The notes under the pieces were generated by a model, which searched no databases, had not been told where the DNA came from, and worked only from the letters and a program-made list of their open reading frames with translations. Position numbers and translations under genes: made by a program. Shown here in pieces: positions 1 to 8,746 of a stretch of 64,000 nt of DNA. The stretch lies in assembly GCF_014642915.1 (NCBI RefSeq), contig NZ_BMJE01000001.1, positions 430,140 to 494,139 on the forward strand. The letters run 5' to 3'. The stretch comes from Flavobacterium suaedae (lineage in GTDB: Bacteria; Bacteroidota; Bacteroidia; Flavobacteriales; Flavobacteriaceae). Every line of letters starts with the position of its first letter. Position 1 is the stretch's first letter.

Positions 1-1
1 T

Positions 2-109
2 ATAAATGCTACTACTACAGCTATTAACAACTTAAGAATAGCACAACAGTTAATCATCCTTGAAATTATTACAGATAAAGGTACTGTTAAAAAGAAGTTT
101 GCTTTATAA
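2..109 (+). CDS. C-terminal end of an unidentified protein (cut by window edge)
   Basis: An open frame enters from the left edge and stops with TAA at 107-109, giving about 35 residues that end in TVKKKFAL. The codon use is ordinary for this genome, and a strong terminator follows 20 bases later, so this is very likely the real end of a gene. The fragment has no motif I recognise, and the function cannot be named. Confidence 0.6.
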   Translation: MNATTTAINNLRIAQQLIILEIITDKGTVKKKFAL

Positions 110-128
110 GAAAACTTCATAAATATTA

Positions 129-159
129 AAAAAGCCCTCACAATGTGAGGGCTTTTGGT
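129..159. terminator. Bidirectional hairpin terminator
   Basis: The inverted repeat AGCCCTCAC / GTGAGGGCT has an A-run before it and a T-run after it. It lies between the end of the left-edge gene and the end of the minus-strand copper operon, and can serve both. Confidence 0.85.
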
Positions 160-168
160 TTCTTATAG

Positions 169-384
169 CTATTGTATAGGTTCTATTTTAAAACCTCTGC
201 TTTTTATCTTTTCAATTACTCTATCTTCTGTAATACCATTTGATTTTACAGTAAGTATTTTATCAGGATTATCAGTATCTACTTTCCATTCTTGTATACC
301 TTCTGCTTCATCAAGAACAGGGGTTACTTTTGCTACACAACCACCACAGTTGATAGTTGTTTTAAACTTAAATTCTTTCTCCAT
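169..384 (-). CDS. Heavy-metal-associated (HMA) domain protein, likely copper chaperone
   Basis: This 71-residue protein is one HMA ferredoxin-like fold. It starts with a beta strand, followed by the metal-binding loop INCGGC (CxxC at residues 14-17), and ends in a GFKIEPIQ strand typical of CopZ-type chaperones. Such proteins carry Cu(I) in the cytoplasm and hand it to the HMA domains of a P1B-type ATPase. It is the last gene of a minus-strand operon, 22 bases after the copper ATPase, which supports copper as the metal. The loop has CGGC rather than the commoner MxCxxC, so the metal is inferred from context and not proven. Confidence 0.85.
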   Translation of the reverse strand: MEKEFKFKTTINCGGCVAKVTPVLDEAEGIQEWKVDTDNPDKILTVKSNGITEDRVIEKIKSRGFKIEPIQ

Positions 385-406
385 TTTATCTTATTATTTT
401 TAGATT

Positions 407-2836
407 TTATAATTTTTTTAATCGTAAAAGCAAACTGTTACTTACTACACTAACACTACTCATAGCCATAGCAGCACCTGCAATCATCGGGCTTAGTAAA
501 AAACCATTTATTGGGTATAGCACTCCCGCAGCAATAGGAATACCGATAACATTATAAATAAACGCCCAAAACAGGTTAAATCGAATAGTTTTAACGGTTT
601 GCTGCGATAGTTTTATAGCCTGAGACACTTTCATCAAATCACCGGAAATAATAGTAATTTTTGCCACGTCCATAGCAATATCGCTACCACTGCCCATTGC
701 AATACTTACATCGGCTTGTGCCAGTGCGCTACTGTCATTTATACCATCGCCAGCCATCGCTACAGTTTTACCTTGTTGTTGCAGTTTCTTTATATAATCC
801 AGTTTATCCTGAGGTAAGATTCCGCCTTCGTAATGCTTAATACCTACCTGAGTTGCCACTGCTTTGGCTGTATGCTCATTATCTCCGGTAAGCATATATA
901 CATTAATACCATTATAATGTAATTGCTGTATTGCTTTTTGAGAAGTTTCTTTAATAGTATCGGCAATACCAATGGCACAAATAACCTGTTTTTCATCTGC
1001 GAAGAATACTACGGTGTTTGCCTGTTCCAGTCGTTGCTTTTCCCAAACTAATACCTCATCAGTAATAGTAATACCCTTTTCTTCCGTAAGTTTTCGGTTA
1101 CCTATGGTATAGCTTTCACTGTTGTATTTCGCCTGTATACCTTTACCCTCATGATTTTCTATCGTAACATTTTCCAGATATTGCGATTGCTCTTTTAAAT
1201 GTCGCACTACTGCATCTGCCAACGGGTGCTCTGATGCTTTTTCTATACTGTAAAGAATATTTCTTGCTTCATCCGTCTCACTGTCAAACCATTGTATTGC
1301 AGTAACATTTGGTTTCCCTTCAGTAATAGTCCCTGTTTTATCTAAAACTACAGTATCTACTTTATTTGCTAATTCTAAGCTCTGTGCATCTTTAATCAAA
1401 ATACCATTTTGGGCTCCCTTGCCCACTCCTACCATTATAGCGGTTGGTGTAGCTAAGCCTAATGCACACGGGCAGGCAATAACCAATACAGTAATAGCTG
1501 CCAGTAAACCATGTGTAAACCCATCTGCTCCTCCGAAAGCTAACCAAATAAAGAAAGTAGCAGTGGCTATGAGTATAACAACAGGCACAAATATTCCTGC
1601 TATTTTATCAACTAAACGCTGAACGGGAGCTTTACTACCCTGTGCATCTTCAACCATTTTTATAATTTGAGATAGCAGCGTCTCCCCTCCTACTTTTTCA
1701 GCTTTGAATTGAAAACTTCCTTTTTGGTTTATTGTCCCTGCAAATACTTCGCTGTCTTTCTTCTTTTCTAACGCCAAAGGCTCTCCGTTAATCATACTTT
1801 CATCAACAAAAGAACTTCCTGAAATTACTTTGCCATCAACCGCAATTTTCTCTCCGGGTTTTACCAGTATTATATCTCCTTTTTCTACCTCAGCAATTGG
1901 TATTTTCCCCTGATTGTTATCTCTAACTACTGTTACTGTTTTAGGTTGTAACCCTATCAGGTTTTTAATAGCCGATGATGTTTTACTCTTAGCTTTTTCT
2001 TCCAGCATTTTACCTAGCAGAATGAAAGCAATTACCACTCCGGCAGCCTCAAAATAAACGCTCGCTTCTAACCCTCTACTTTCCCAAAACTGCGGAAACA
2101 ATACATTAAAAACGCTAAACAAATAAGCTGTACCTGTACTTACCGCTACAAGAGTATCCATGTTAGCAGAGCGATGTTTGGTTTGTTTATAAGCTCCTAC
2201 AAAAAACTGCCTGCCTAAGTATAAAACTATTGGAGTAGAAAATGCCCACATAGCATATTTAGCCCAAGGCTGATGATGTAAAAATGGTGTCATACCTATT
2301 ACTACCAATGGTATAGCAAGTAGTACTGCCCATATTGTTCGTGTTCGTAATGCTTTATAATGCTGTACTTTCATTTCTTCCATAGCATCAGCATTCGACT
2401 CGTTTTCATCAATCAGTAAATCATACCCTATGGATTGCAATGAACTTTTTAATTTTTGAGGACTGGTAATAGTGGGGATAAATTCTACGGTTCCGTTGCC
2501 GTTAGCATAGTTAACCGAAGCGTCTACCACACCTGGCTGCATTTTCAGCACATCCTGACTTGATGCAGCACAGGAGGCGCAACTCATACCCGTAACAGGA
2601 TATGTTTTTTTAATAGTAGTTACACCATATCCTAAATCGCGAATTTGTTTTACGGCTTCGGGTACGGCAGTTAAAATATCAGTTGTATTGAGTACTACTC
2701 GGTTGTTATTTAGTTCTACCTCATGGCTGTCAATAGCTTTTATATCATTGAGTCCTTTATTTACTATCATGGCGCAATGTTCGCTATCTACACCCTGTAA
2801 AGGCAGGTATACTGTATTTTCATTATTCTTTTCCAT
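407..2836 (-). CDS. copA: Copper-translocating P1B-type ATPase (CopA family)
   Basis: The 809-residue protein exports Cu(I) across the inner membrane at the cost of ATP. Visible in order: a degenerate HMA-like domain (residues 10-72) with a single Cys in SEHC at 18-21 instead of CxxC; a normal HMA domain with GMSCASC (CASC at 86-89); membrane segments from about 165; an actuator loop with NGEP at 350-353; the ion-binding CPC at 455-457; the phosphorylation motif DKTGT at 499-503; SEHPLA at 535-540 (the HP motif of P1B pumps); TGDN near 650; GDGIND at 696-701; and two final membrane segments. The actuator motif is usually TGE or SGE, so NGEP is unusual. It sits between an HMA-AraC regulator and an HMA chaperone, as expected of a copper-response operon. 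Confidence 0.93.
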   Translation of the reverse strand: MEKNNENTVYLPLQGVDSEHCAMIVNKGLNDIKAIDSHEVELNNNRVVLNTTDILTAVPEAVKQIRDLGYGVTTIKKTYPVTGMSCASCAASSQDVLKMQPGVVDASVNYANGNGTVEFIPTITSPQKLKSSLQSIGYDLLIDENESNADAMEEMKVQHYKALRTRTIWAVLLAIPLVVIGMTPFLHHQPWAKYAMWAFSTPIVLYLGRQFFVGAYKQTKHRSANMDTLVAVSTGTAYLFSVFNVLFPQFWESRGLEASVYFEAAGVVIAFILLGKMLEEKAKSKTSSAIKNLIGLQPKTVTVVRDNNQGKIPIAEVEKGDIILVKPGEKIAVDGKVISGSSFVDESMINGEPLALEKKKDSEVFAGTINQKGSFQFKAEKVGGETLLSQIIKMVEDAQGSKAPVQRLVDKIAGIFVPVVILIATATFFIWLAFGGADGFTHGLLAAITVLVIACPCALGLATPTAIMVGVGKGAQNGILIKDAQSLELANKVDTVVLDKTGTITEGKPNVTAIQWFDSETDEARNILYSIEKASEHPLADAVVRHLKEQSQYLENVTIENHEGKGIQAKYNSESYTIGNRKLTEEKGITITDEVLVWEKQRLEQANTVVFFADEKQVICAIGIADTIKETSQKAIQQLHYNGINVYMLTGDNEHTAKAVATQVGIKHYEGGILPQDKLDYIKKLQQQGKTVAMAGDGINDSSALAQADVSIAMGSGSDIAMDVAKITIISGDLMKVSQAIKLSQQTVKTIRFNLFWAFIYNVIGIPIAAGVLYPINGFLLSPMIAGAAMAMSSVSVVSNSLLLRLKKL

Positions 2837-2856
2837 ACTACTGTATTTGTACTATA

Positions 2857-2864
2857 CAAAATTC
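2857..2864 (-). promoter_or_regulatory. Candidate -7 box of the copA promoter
   Basis: Read on the minus strand this is GAATTTTG, close to the Bacteroidetes -7 consensus TAnnTTTG. It lies about 20 bases before the copA start. The two direct repeats at 2879-2909 lie at and beyond the expected -33 position, as for an activator site. Confidence 0.4.
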
Positions 2865-2878
2865 AGTATAATTACGAA

Positions 2879-2909
2879 AAAGTGTTTATACAATTAAGGA
2901 AAGTGTTTA
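2879..2909. promoter_or_regulatory. Direct repeats, candidate operator of the HMA-AraC regulator
   Basis: The 10-base sequence AAAGTGTTTA occurs twice, at 2879-2888 and 2900-2909. The copies are 21 bases apart start to start, which is two helical turns. The second copy overlaps the stop codon of the regulator gene. AraC-family proteins commonly bind pairs of direct repeats with this spacing just upstream of or overlapping the promoter, so this is a plausible site for activation of copA by the neighbouring regulator. Confidence 0.55.
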
Positions 2910-3476
2910 CAGCTTTTTGGTAAGACTGTCTATAGGCTGGCGGTTATTAGTCCCACTACTGCGAAAAGCCGTAGGTGTAACGCCTGTAATTTTCCGGAAT
3001 TGAGAGGAAAGATGTGCACTACTACTGTAGCCAAGTAAATCAGCGATTTCTGTTAAGTTTAATTCTTTATAAAGCAACAGCTCTTTTACTTTTTCTATTT
3101 TTTGGAGGATAATAAATTGCTCAATAGTGATGGCTTCTTCTGCCGAAAAAAGTTTACTTAATCCTGAATAATCTTTATGAAGTTCTTTGGATAGTAATTC
3201 AGAGAAAACAACAGGCTTACCATCCATGTGGTGAATATGCTCAATAATTATAGATTTTATACGGTCTATAATTCTGTCTTTATCAGCTTCCAACAGTTCA
3301 AAACCCTGCTGCTGTAATAGTTGCTTTAATTTACTTAATTGCTCGCTTTTAAGTTCTTCTGCCAAAATTACCTGTCCTAAAGTAACTTGCTCTGCATGAA
3401 ATCCCATATTGCGTAATGTAGCATCAACAGCAGCAATACATCTCGGGCAAACCATATTTTTAATAGCAAGTTCCAT
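2907..3476 (-). CDS. HMA domain-AraC-type HTH fusion regulator
   Basis: About 189 residues from the ATG at 3476; a TTG four codons earlier is a less likely start. The N-terminal part (about 1-65) resembles an HMA domain with a metal-binding-type NMVCPRC loop (CxxC near residues 9-12). The C-terminal 100 residues form an AraC-family double helix-turn-helix, ending with the signature LTEIADLLGYSSSAHLSSQF and a GVTPTAFR tail. A metal-binding domain joined to a DNA-binding domain suggests direct sensing of copper or another soft metal. It is transcribed toward copA, and the direct repeats between the two genes are its likely target. Metal identity is inferred from the operon. Confidence 0.85.
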   Translation of the reverse strand: MELAIKNMVCPRCIAAVDATLRNMGFHAEQVTLGQVILAEELKSEQLSKLKQLLQQQGFELLEADKDRIIDRIKSIIIEHIHHMDGKPVVFSELLSKELHKDYSGLSKLFSAEEAITIEQFIILQKIEKVKELLLYKELNLTEIADLLGYSSSAHLSSQFRKITGVTPTAFRSSGTNNRQPIDSLTKKL

Positions 3477-3610
3477 TTTTCGGTTCAATTAAATCGATTA
3501 CAAAGTTAGGTATTATTCATTTAAACAAATAATGTAACTATTTTGCACAATTACTATTCCGTAAGATTTTTTTTAGCAAAATTTTAAATAGGTAGTGCTT
3601 AATTTATGGC

Positions 3611-3618
3611 TACTTTTA
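3611..3618 (+). promoter_or_regulatory. Candidate -7 box for tamB, near-leaderless mRNA
   Basis: TACTTTTA matches TAnnTTTG except at the last base, and ends only eight bases before the tamB ATG at 3626. If used, the transcript would have almost no 5' leader. Confidence 0.45.
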
Positions 3619-3625
3619 GCCTTGA

Positions 3626-6600
3626 ATGAATACAAAGGTTAAAAAATACTCGAAAAAGGTTTTAAAAATACTATTATGGATAATTGGTTCTATAATAGCA
3701 CTATTTTTATTAATTGTTTTACTACTGCAAATACCCTACATACAAAACAAGGTTAAAGACAAAGCGGTTACCTATTTAGAAGAAAAAATAGGCACTGAAG
3801 TTGAAATTGACCGCATTGAAATTGGTTTACCTAAAAAAGTGATTGTAGAAGGTATTTACTTTGAAGACCAACAAGGAGACACTTTATTATCGGGTAAAAA
3901 AATTGCAGTAGATATTAGTTTATTCAAGCTGCTTGATAATACTGTAGAATTAAATAAAGTAGAACTTGAAGGCATAGTAGCTAATGTGGAGCGAGGTAAA
4001 GACTCTGTTTTCAATTTTGATTACATTATAAAAGCATTTGATTCCGGCAAGCCAAAAGATACTACGGCTGCACCTACTACTTTTTCTTTAGGTAAAGTTG
4101 AACTTAATAACATACGCGTTACGTATAATGATGCTATTACTAAAAATGACCTAAAGGCTAACCTTACTCACTTTGATACCAAAATTAAAGAGTTCGACCT
4201 TGAAAATATGAGTTTTAGCGCTCCTGAAATTAACCTTGACGGGCTTAAACTTGTTTTTGAACAGGGCATGGTTGATGAAATAGCCAAAACTACCCAAAAA
4301 GCAGCCGAAGAGGTATCAAAACGACCTGATTTAAAACTTGAGTTAGGCGATATTAATCTTACCAATATTGAAGTAGGCTATGATAATGCAGGTACTCATC
4401 TTGATACTAAAATAAAATTTGAAAAGCTATTAACCGAAGTTAACACTGTAGACCTTAAAAAGCAGCTTATAGATTTAGAAAAATTAGAATTTAAAGGCGT
4501 TGATGGTCAGCTTACACTAGGGGAATTTGAAAAACAAATAAAAAACAAACTACCGGAAGAAGACCCGGAGGCAAGTTCTGCACAATGGAAGTTTAAATTA
4601 CAAGAAACCGATATTGCAGATGTAAACTTTAAATTTAATGATGAAAATGCTGCCCCTGTTAAAAAAGGTATCGATTATAAACACTTGAATATCCAAAATT
4701 TTAATCTGCAAGCAAAAGAACTATCCTATGCTACAGATACTATTTCAGGAGAAATAAATAATCTGAGTGTAAAAGAACTGGGGAGTGACTTAACCGTTAC
4801 TAAATTACAAACTAACTTTTATTACGGGCAACAAACAGCTAAACTGGAAAACCTTTATATAGAAACACCTGAAACACTTATAAAAGATAAAATTGTAGTC
4901 AGCTACCCTTCTATTGAATCTCTAAAAGAAAATATAGGAGAGTTAGCTGTTGATGTTAAACTGAAACAAAGTAAAATAAGTTTTAAAGATGTATTACTAT
5001 TTGTTCCTGATTTAGCTGATACTAATCCTTTTAAAAGTAACCCAAATGCTACGGTTTATATAGATAGTAATATAAAAGGTAAAGTAAGCGATTTACGTAT
5101 AAATAGCCTTTCTATTAGTGGTATAAGTAATACTACCGTTGCTGCAAGAGGAAGAATAAAAGGTTTACCCGACGTTAAAACTGCTTATTTTGATTTAGAA
5201 ATACCAAAACTTAAAACAACAGCAAAAGACATTAATACTTTTGTTCCTGAAAATACAATACCAAACAATATACAATTACCTAAATCACTAACAGTTTATG
5301 CTTACTTTAAAGGTACAATGGAAAACTTTAATACTGATGTTGGTTTAACCAGTAGCTTTGGTAATGCTAAAATAACAGCCTTGTTAGACCAAAGCCGTAA
5401 AGGCAATGAGAAATATGATGCTGATGTTGAAATAGACAAATTTGATGTAGGTGCATTATTAAAAAATGACTCTATTGGTACAGTAAGTTTAAACGCTACT
5501 GTAAAAGGTACAGGGCTTGACCCTAAAACAGCCAACGCTACACTAAAAGGAAAACTTATTGAGGCAGAGTATAACAGCTATGTGTACAATAACCTAAATA
5601 TTGACGGTAGCATCAATAACGGTAGCTTTGAGGCTACTGCTAATATGACTGACCCTAACTTGGAGTTTGATTTAGTAGCAAGCGGAGGATTTAAAGATAA
5701 ATACCCTACAGGGAAAATAAAACTTAATGTAGATATAGCTGACTTAAACGAACTAAACCTTCATGCTGGTCCTTTAAAACTGAGAGGAAATGTAGATGCA
5801 GATATTGCTGATTCTAATCCTGATAATTTAAACGGTACTGTTAAGTTTTATGATTTTTGGTTTGCTAATGCTGAAGAGCAGTTTGGCTTAGATACTATAA
5901 AAATAGAGGCAGAATCAACAGCAGAGAAAAACTCTATTATTCTAAAATCTCAAATTGTTGATGCTTACACTAAAGGTAAATATAATGTTAGTGAACTGGG
6001 TACTGCCCTATCTAACACTATTGCCAAATATTATAATACTGATACGCTTGCAAAAAGAAAAACTACCAGTCCGCAAAAAATTAAATTCTTAGTAAAAGTT
6101 AAAAACGACCCTGTTTTAACTAAGCTGTTACCCAACCTAAAACGTATTGAACCGATACAAATAATCGGTAAATATGACAGTGAACATGATAGCCTAAATA
6201 TAAACGGGGTAATACCAAGAATAAGTTATGGTAGTAATACCCTATCAAGCGGAGTTATAAATATTAAAAATGACAGTTCTGCTCTAGCCTATGAAGTACG
6301 AGTAGGCAGTATAGAAAATGAGCAATTCCAAATACGCAATACTGCACTTACAGGAAAATTAAAAGATAACATACTTACCTACGAACTTGAGATTATAGGC
6401 AGAAAAGAAGAAGAACAAGAACAGCAATACCTTATAGCAGGAGAAATGCGTGCCAATAATGGTAATAACGAAATTGAACTTTACCCTAAAGGGCTTACGC
6501 TTAATTATGAGCCTTGGGATGTGGCAAAGGACAATCTTATACGTTTAGGTAAAAATGGTTTCTATGCCAATAACTTTAAAATGAGTAATGAAAATGGTAG

Positions 6601-8746
6601 TTCAATTAGCTTGCAATCAGAAAGTGAAACTGCCAATGCACCCCTTGATGTAAAATTACAGGACTTTAAAATTGAAACCATAACCAATATCATTCAAAAA
6701 GAAGAATTAAAAATAAAAGGTACTATAGACGGTGAAGCAAACATACGTAACCTGGCTAAAGAACCTATATTTACTTCTGATATTAATATATCTGATTTAG
6801 CTATTAGTAAAGACACCGTAGGAAATGTGGCTATAAAAGTTGATAACAATATAGCCGATACTTTTACTGCCGATGTAAAAATTACGGGAAAAGGTAACGA
6901 TGTACAACTGGATGGAACATATAACACAAATGAGAGTAGCTTTAACTTAAACATGAATATGAATAAGCTGAACATGAATAGTGTTCAGGCTTTTTCTATG
7001 GGTAACCTTACAGATGGTGAAGGGTATTTATCCGGTAACTTTAAATTAACAGGAAATGTGCAGGCACCTAAAGTAAATGGCGATTTAAAGTTTAATGATG
7101 TAGCATTCAGAGTAGTTCCTTTTAATGCTTATTATCAAAATATAGATGATGCTATTACTTTTAATAATAAAGGGGTTCGCTTTAATAACTTTACTATAGA
7201 GGATAAAGACAATAACATCCTTACAGTTAATGGAGATGTAGCTACTACAAACTTTCAGGAATTTGGTTTTGGTTTACAGGTAGATGCTCAAAACTTTAAA
7301 GTAGTAAACTCAACAGCTCAAGATAACGATTTATATTACGGAAATCTGATAATAGATACCAACCTTAATATAAAAGGTACACTGGAAAGCCCTGTTATAG
7401 ATGGTGACCTCAGAATTAATGAGGACACTAAATTTACTGTTGTATTACCTCAACAAGACCCTTCTATAGCAGACAGAGAGGGAATAGTAGAGTTTATAGA
7501 CCAAGACAATATGCAGCTAAAACAAAAGTTGCAAATGGAACAAGACTTCAACCAAAGTGACCTTAAAGGTATGGATGTCTCGGTATCCATTAAAATTGTT
7601 GAGGAAGCAGAACTTAACTTGGTTATTGATAAAGGTAACGGAGACTTTTTACGACTAAAAGGAGAAGCAGATTTAAATGGTGGTATAGACCCATCAGGTA
7701 AAACCAGTCTTACCGGTAGGTATGAATTTACTGACGGAGCCTATGAAATGACCTTCAATTTTATAAAAAGAAAATTTGATATACAGGAAGGTAGTTACAT
7801 ACTTTGGACGGGAGAGCCTACCAAAGCAAATATTAATATTACTGCCGTTTATGAAACCGAAGCTGCTCCTATAGACCTTTTAGACGGTCAGCTTAATGCC
7901 AGCCAATCTGAAAGAAACATGTACAAACAAAGACTTCCTTTTGAAACACAGTTAAAGATGGAAGGTGAACTGTTGGAACCTGAATTATCATTTGATGTTG
8001 TACTACCTGAAGGAAACTATAATGTAGCTGCAAGAGTAGTAAACGATAGCCGTGCAAAACTGGAAGAGTTAAGGCAACAACCTTCGGAAATGAATAAACA
8101 GGTTTTTGCACTGTTGCTTTTAAACCGATTTATAGGAGAAAACCCTTTTGCCAGCGAAGCAGGTGTAAGTGGCGAAACCATAGCAAGAGAAAGTGTAAGT
8201 AAAATACTTTCGCAACAGCTAAACAGATTAGCTTCTGATGTTGTTAGTGGTGTAGAATTAAATTTTGATTTAGAGTCTACAGAAGATTATACTACTGGAC
8301 AAAGAGAAAACCGTACAGACCTGAATGTAGGTGTATCTAAAAGACTATTAAATGACAGACTTAAAGTTACAGTGGGCAGCACGTTTAATTTAGAAGGACC
8401 ACAGCAAACCAATGAAGAAGCAAACAATATAGCCGGAGACGTATCTGTAGATTATGAGTTAACAAAAGATGGCAGGTATATGGTTCGCGCCTACCGTAAA
8501 AACGAATATCAGGTAGCATTACAGGGGCAGGTAGTAGAAACAGGAGTAGCATTTATTATCACAATGGATTATGATAAATTCCGTGAGTTATTCCATACTA
8601 CCAAGGAGGAAAAAGAAATGAAAGAGAGAGAACGCGCCAAAAAGAAACGAGAGAAGGAAAAAGCAAAACAAAAAGAGCAAGAAGAGAAAAATAAGAAGGA
8701 AGATACGAATGATTTACCGCCTAATACTGAGCAGAATGAGGAATAA
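3626..8746 (+). CDS. tamB: TamB-like (DUF490) translocation and assembly module protein
   Basis: The 1706-residue protein starts with a single membrane anchor (about residues 12-34, IILLWIIGS-type hydrophobic run). An AsmA-like beginning follows (VEIDRIEIGLPKKVIVEGIY), then a very long repetitive beta-strand region full of alternating polar/hydrophobic segments and 'GNVQAPKVNGDLKF'-type turns. The C-terminal DUF490 domain occupies roughly 1200-1650, with YELTDGRYMVR-like strands. The last 60 residues are Lys/Glu-rich. TamB-like proteins span the periplasm and are thought to conduct phospholipids or assist outer-membrane protein assembly. The next gene encodes the outer-membrane barrel partner and overlaps this gene by 11 bases, so the two are co-translated. 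Confidence 0.92.
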   Translation: MNTKVKKYSKKVLKILLWIIGSIIALFLLIVLLLQIPYIQNKVKDKAVTYLEEKIGTEVEIDRIEIGLPKKVIVEGIYFEDQQGDTLLSGKKIAVDISLFKLLDNTVELNKVELEGIVANVERGKDSVFNFDYIIKAFDSGKPKDTTAAPTTFSLGKVELNNIRVTYNDAITKNDLKANLTHFDTKIKEFDLENMSFSAPEINLDGLKLVFEQGMVDEIAKTTQKAAEEVSKRPDLKLELGDINLTNIEVGYDNAGTHLDTKIKFEKLLTEVNTVDLKKQLIDLEKLEFKGVDGQLTLGEFEKQIKNKLPEEDPEASSAQWKFKLQETDIADVNFKFNDENAAPVKKGIDYKHLNIQNFNLQAKELSYATDTISGEINNLSVKELGSDLTVTKLQTNFYYGQQTAKLENLYIETPETLIKDKIVVSYPSIESLKENIGELAVDVKLKQSKISFKDVLLFVPDLADTNPFKSNPNATVYIDSNIKGKVSDLRINSLSISGISNTTVAARGRIKGLPDVKTAYFDLEIPKLKTTAKDINTFVPENTIPNNIQLPKSLTVYAYFKGTMENFNTDVGLTSSFGNAKITALLDQSRKGNEKYDADVEIDKFDVGALLKNDSIGTVSLNATVKGTGLDPKTANATLKGKLIEAEYNSYVYNNLNIDGSINNGSFEATANMTDPNLEFDLVASGGFKDKYPTGKIKLNVDIADLNELNLHAGPLKLRGNVDADIADSNPDNLNGTVKFYDFWFANAEEQFGLDTIKIEAESTAEKNSIILKSQIVDAYTKGKYNVSELGTALSNTIAKYYNTDTLAKRKTTSPQKIKFLVKVKNDPVLTKLLPNLKRIEPIQIIGKYDSEHDSLNINGVIPRISYGSNTLSSGVINIKNDSSALAYEVRVGSIENEQFQIRNTALTGKLKDNILTYELEIIGRKEEEQEQQYLIAGEMRANNGNNEIELYPKGLTLNYEPWDVAKDNLIRLGKNGFYANNFKMSNENGSSISLQSESETANAPLDVKLQDFKIETITNIIQKEELKIKGTIDGEANIRNLAKEPIFTSDINISDLAISKDTVGNVAIKVDNNIADTFTADVKITGKGNDVQLDGTYNTNESSFNLNMNMNKLNMNSVQAFSMGNLTDGEGYLSGNFKLTGNVQAPKVNGDLKFNDVAFRVVPFNAYYQNIDDAITFNNKGVRFNNFTIEDKDNNILTVNGDVATTNFQEFGFGLQVDAQNFKVVNSTAQDNDLYYGNLIIDTNLNIKGTLESPVIDGDLRINEDTKFTVVLPQQDPSIADREGIVEFIDQDNMQLKQKLQMEQDFNQSDLKGMDVSVSIKIVEEAELNLVIDKGNGDFLRLKGEADLNGGIDPSGKTSLTGRYEFTDGAYEMTFNFIKRKFDIQEGSYILWTGEPTKANINITAVYETEAAPIDLLDGQLNASQSERNMYKQRLPFETQLKMEGELLEPELSFDVVLPEGNYNVAARVVNDSRAKLEELRQQPSEMNKQVFALLLLNRFIGENPFASEAGVSGETIARESVSKILSQQLNRLASDVVSGVELNFDLESTEDYTTGQRENRTDLNVGVSKRLLNDRLKVTVGSTFNLEGPQQTNEEANNIAGDVSVDYELTKDGRYMVRAYRKNEYQVALQGQVVETGVAFIITMDYDKFRELFHTTKEEKEMKERERAKKKREKEKAKQKEQEEKNKKEDTNDLPPNTEQNEE

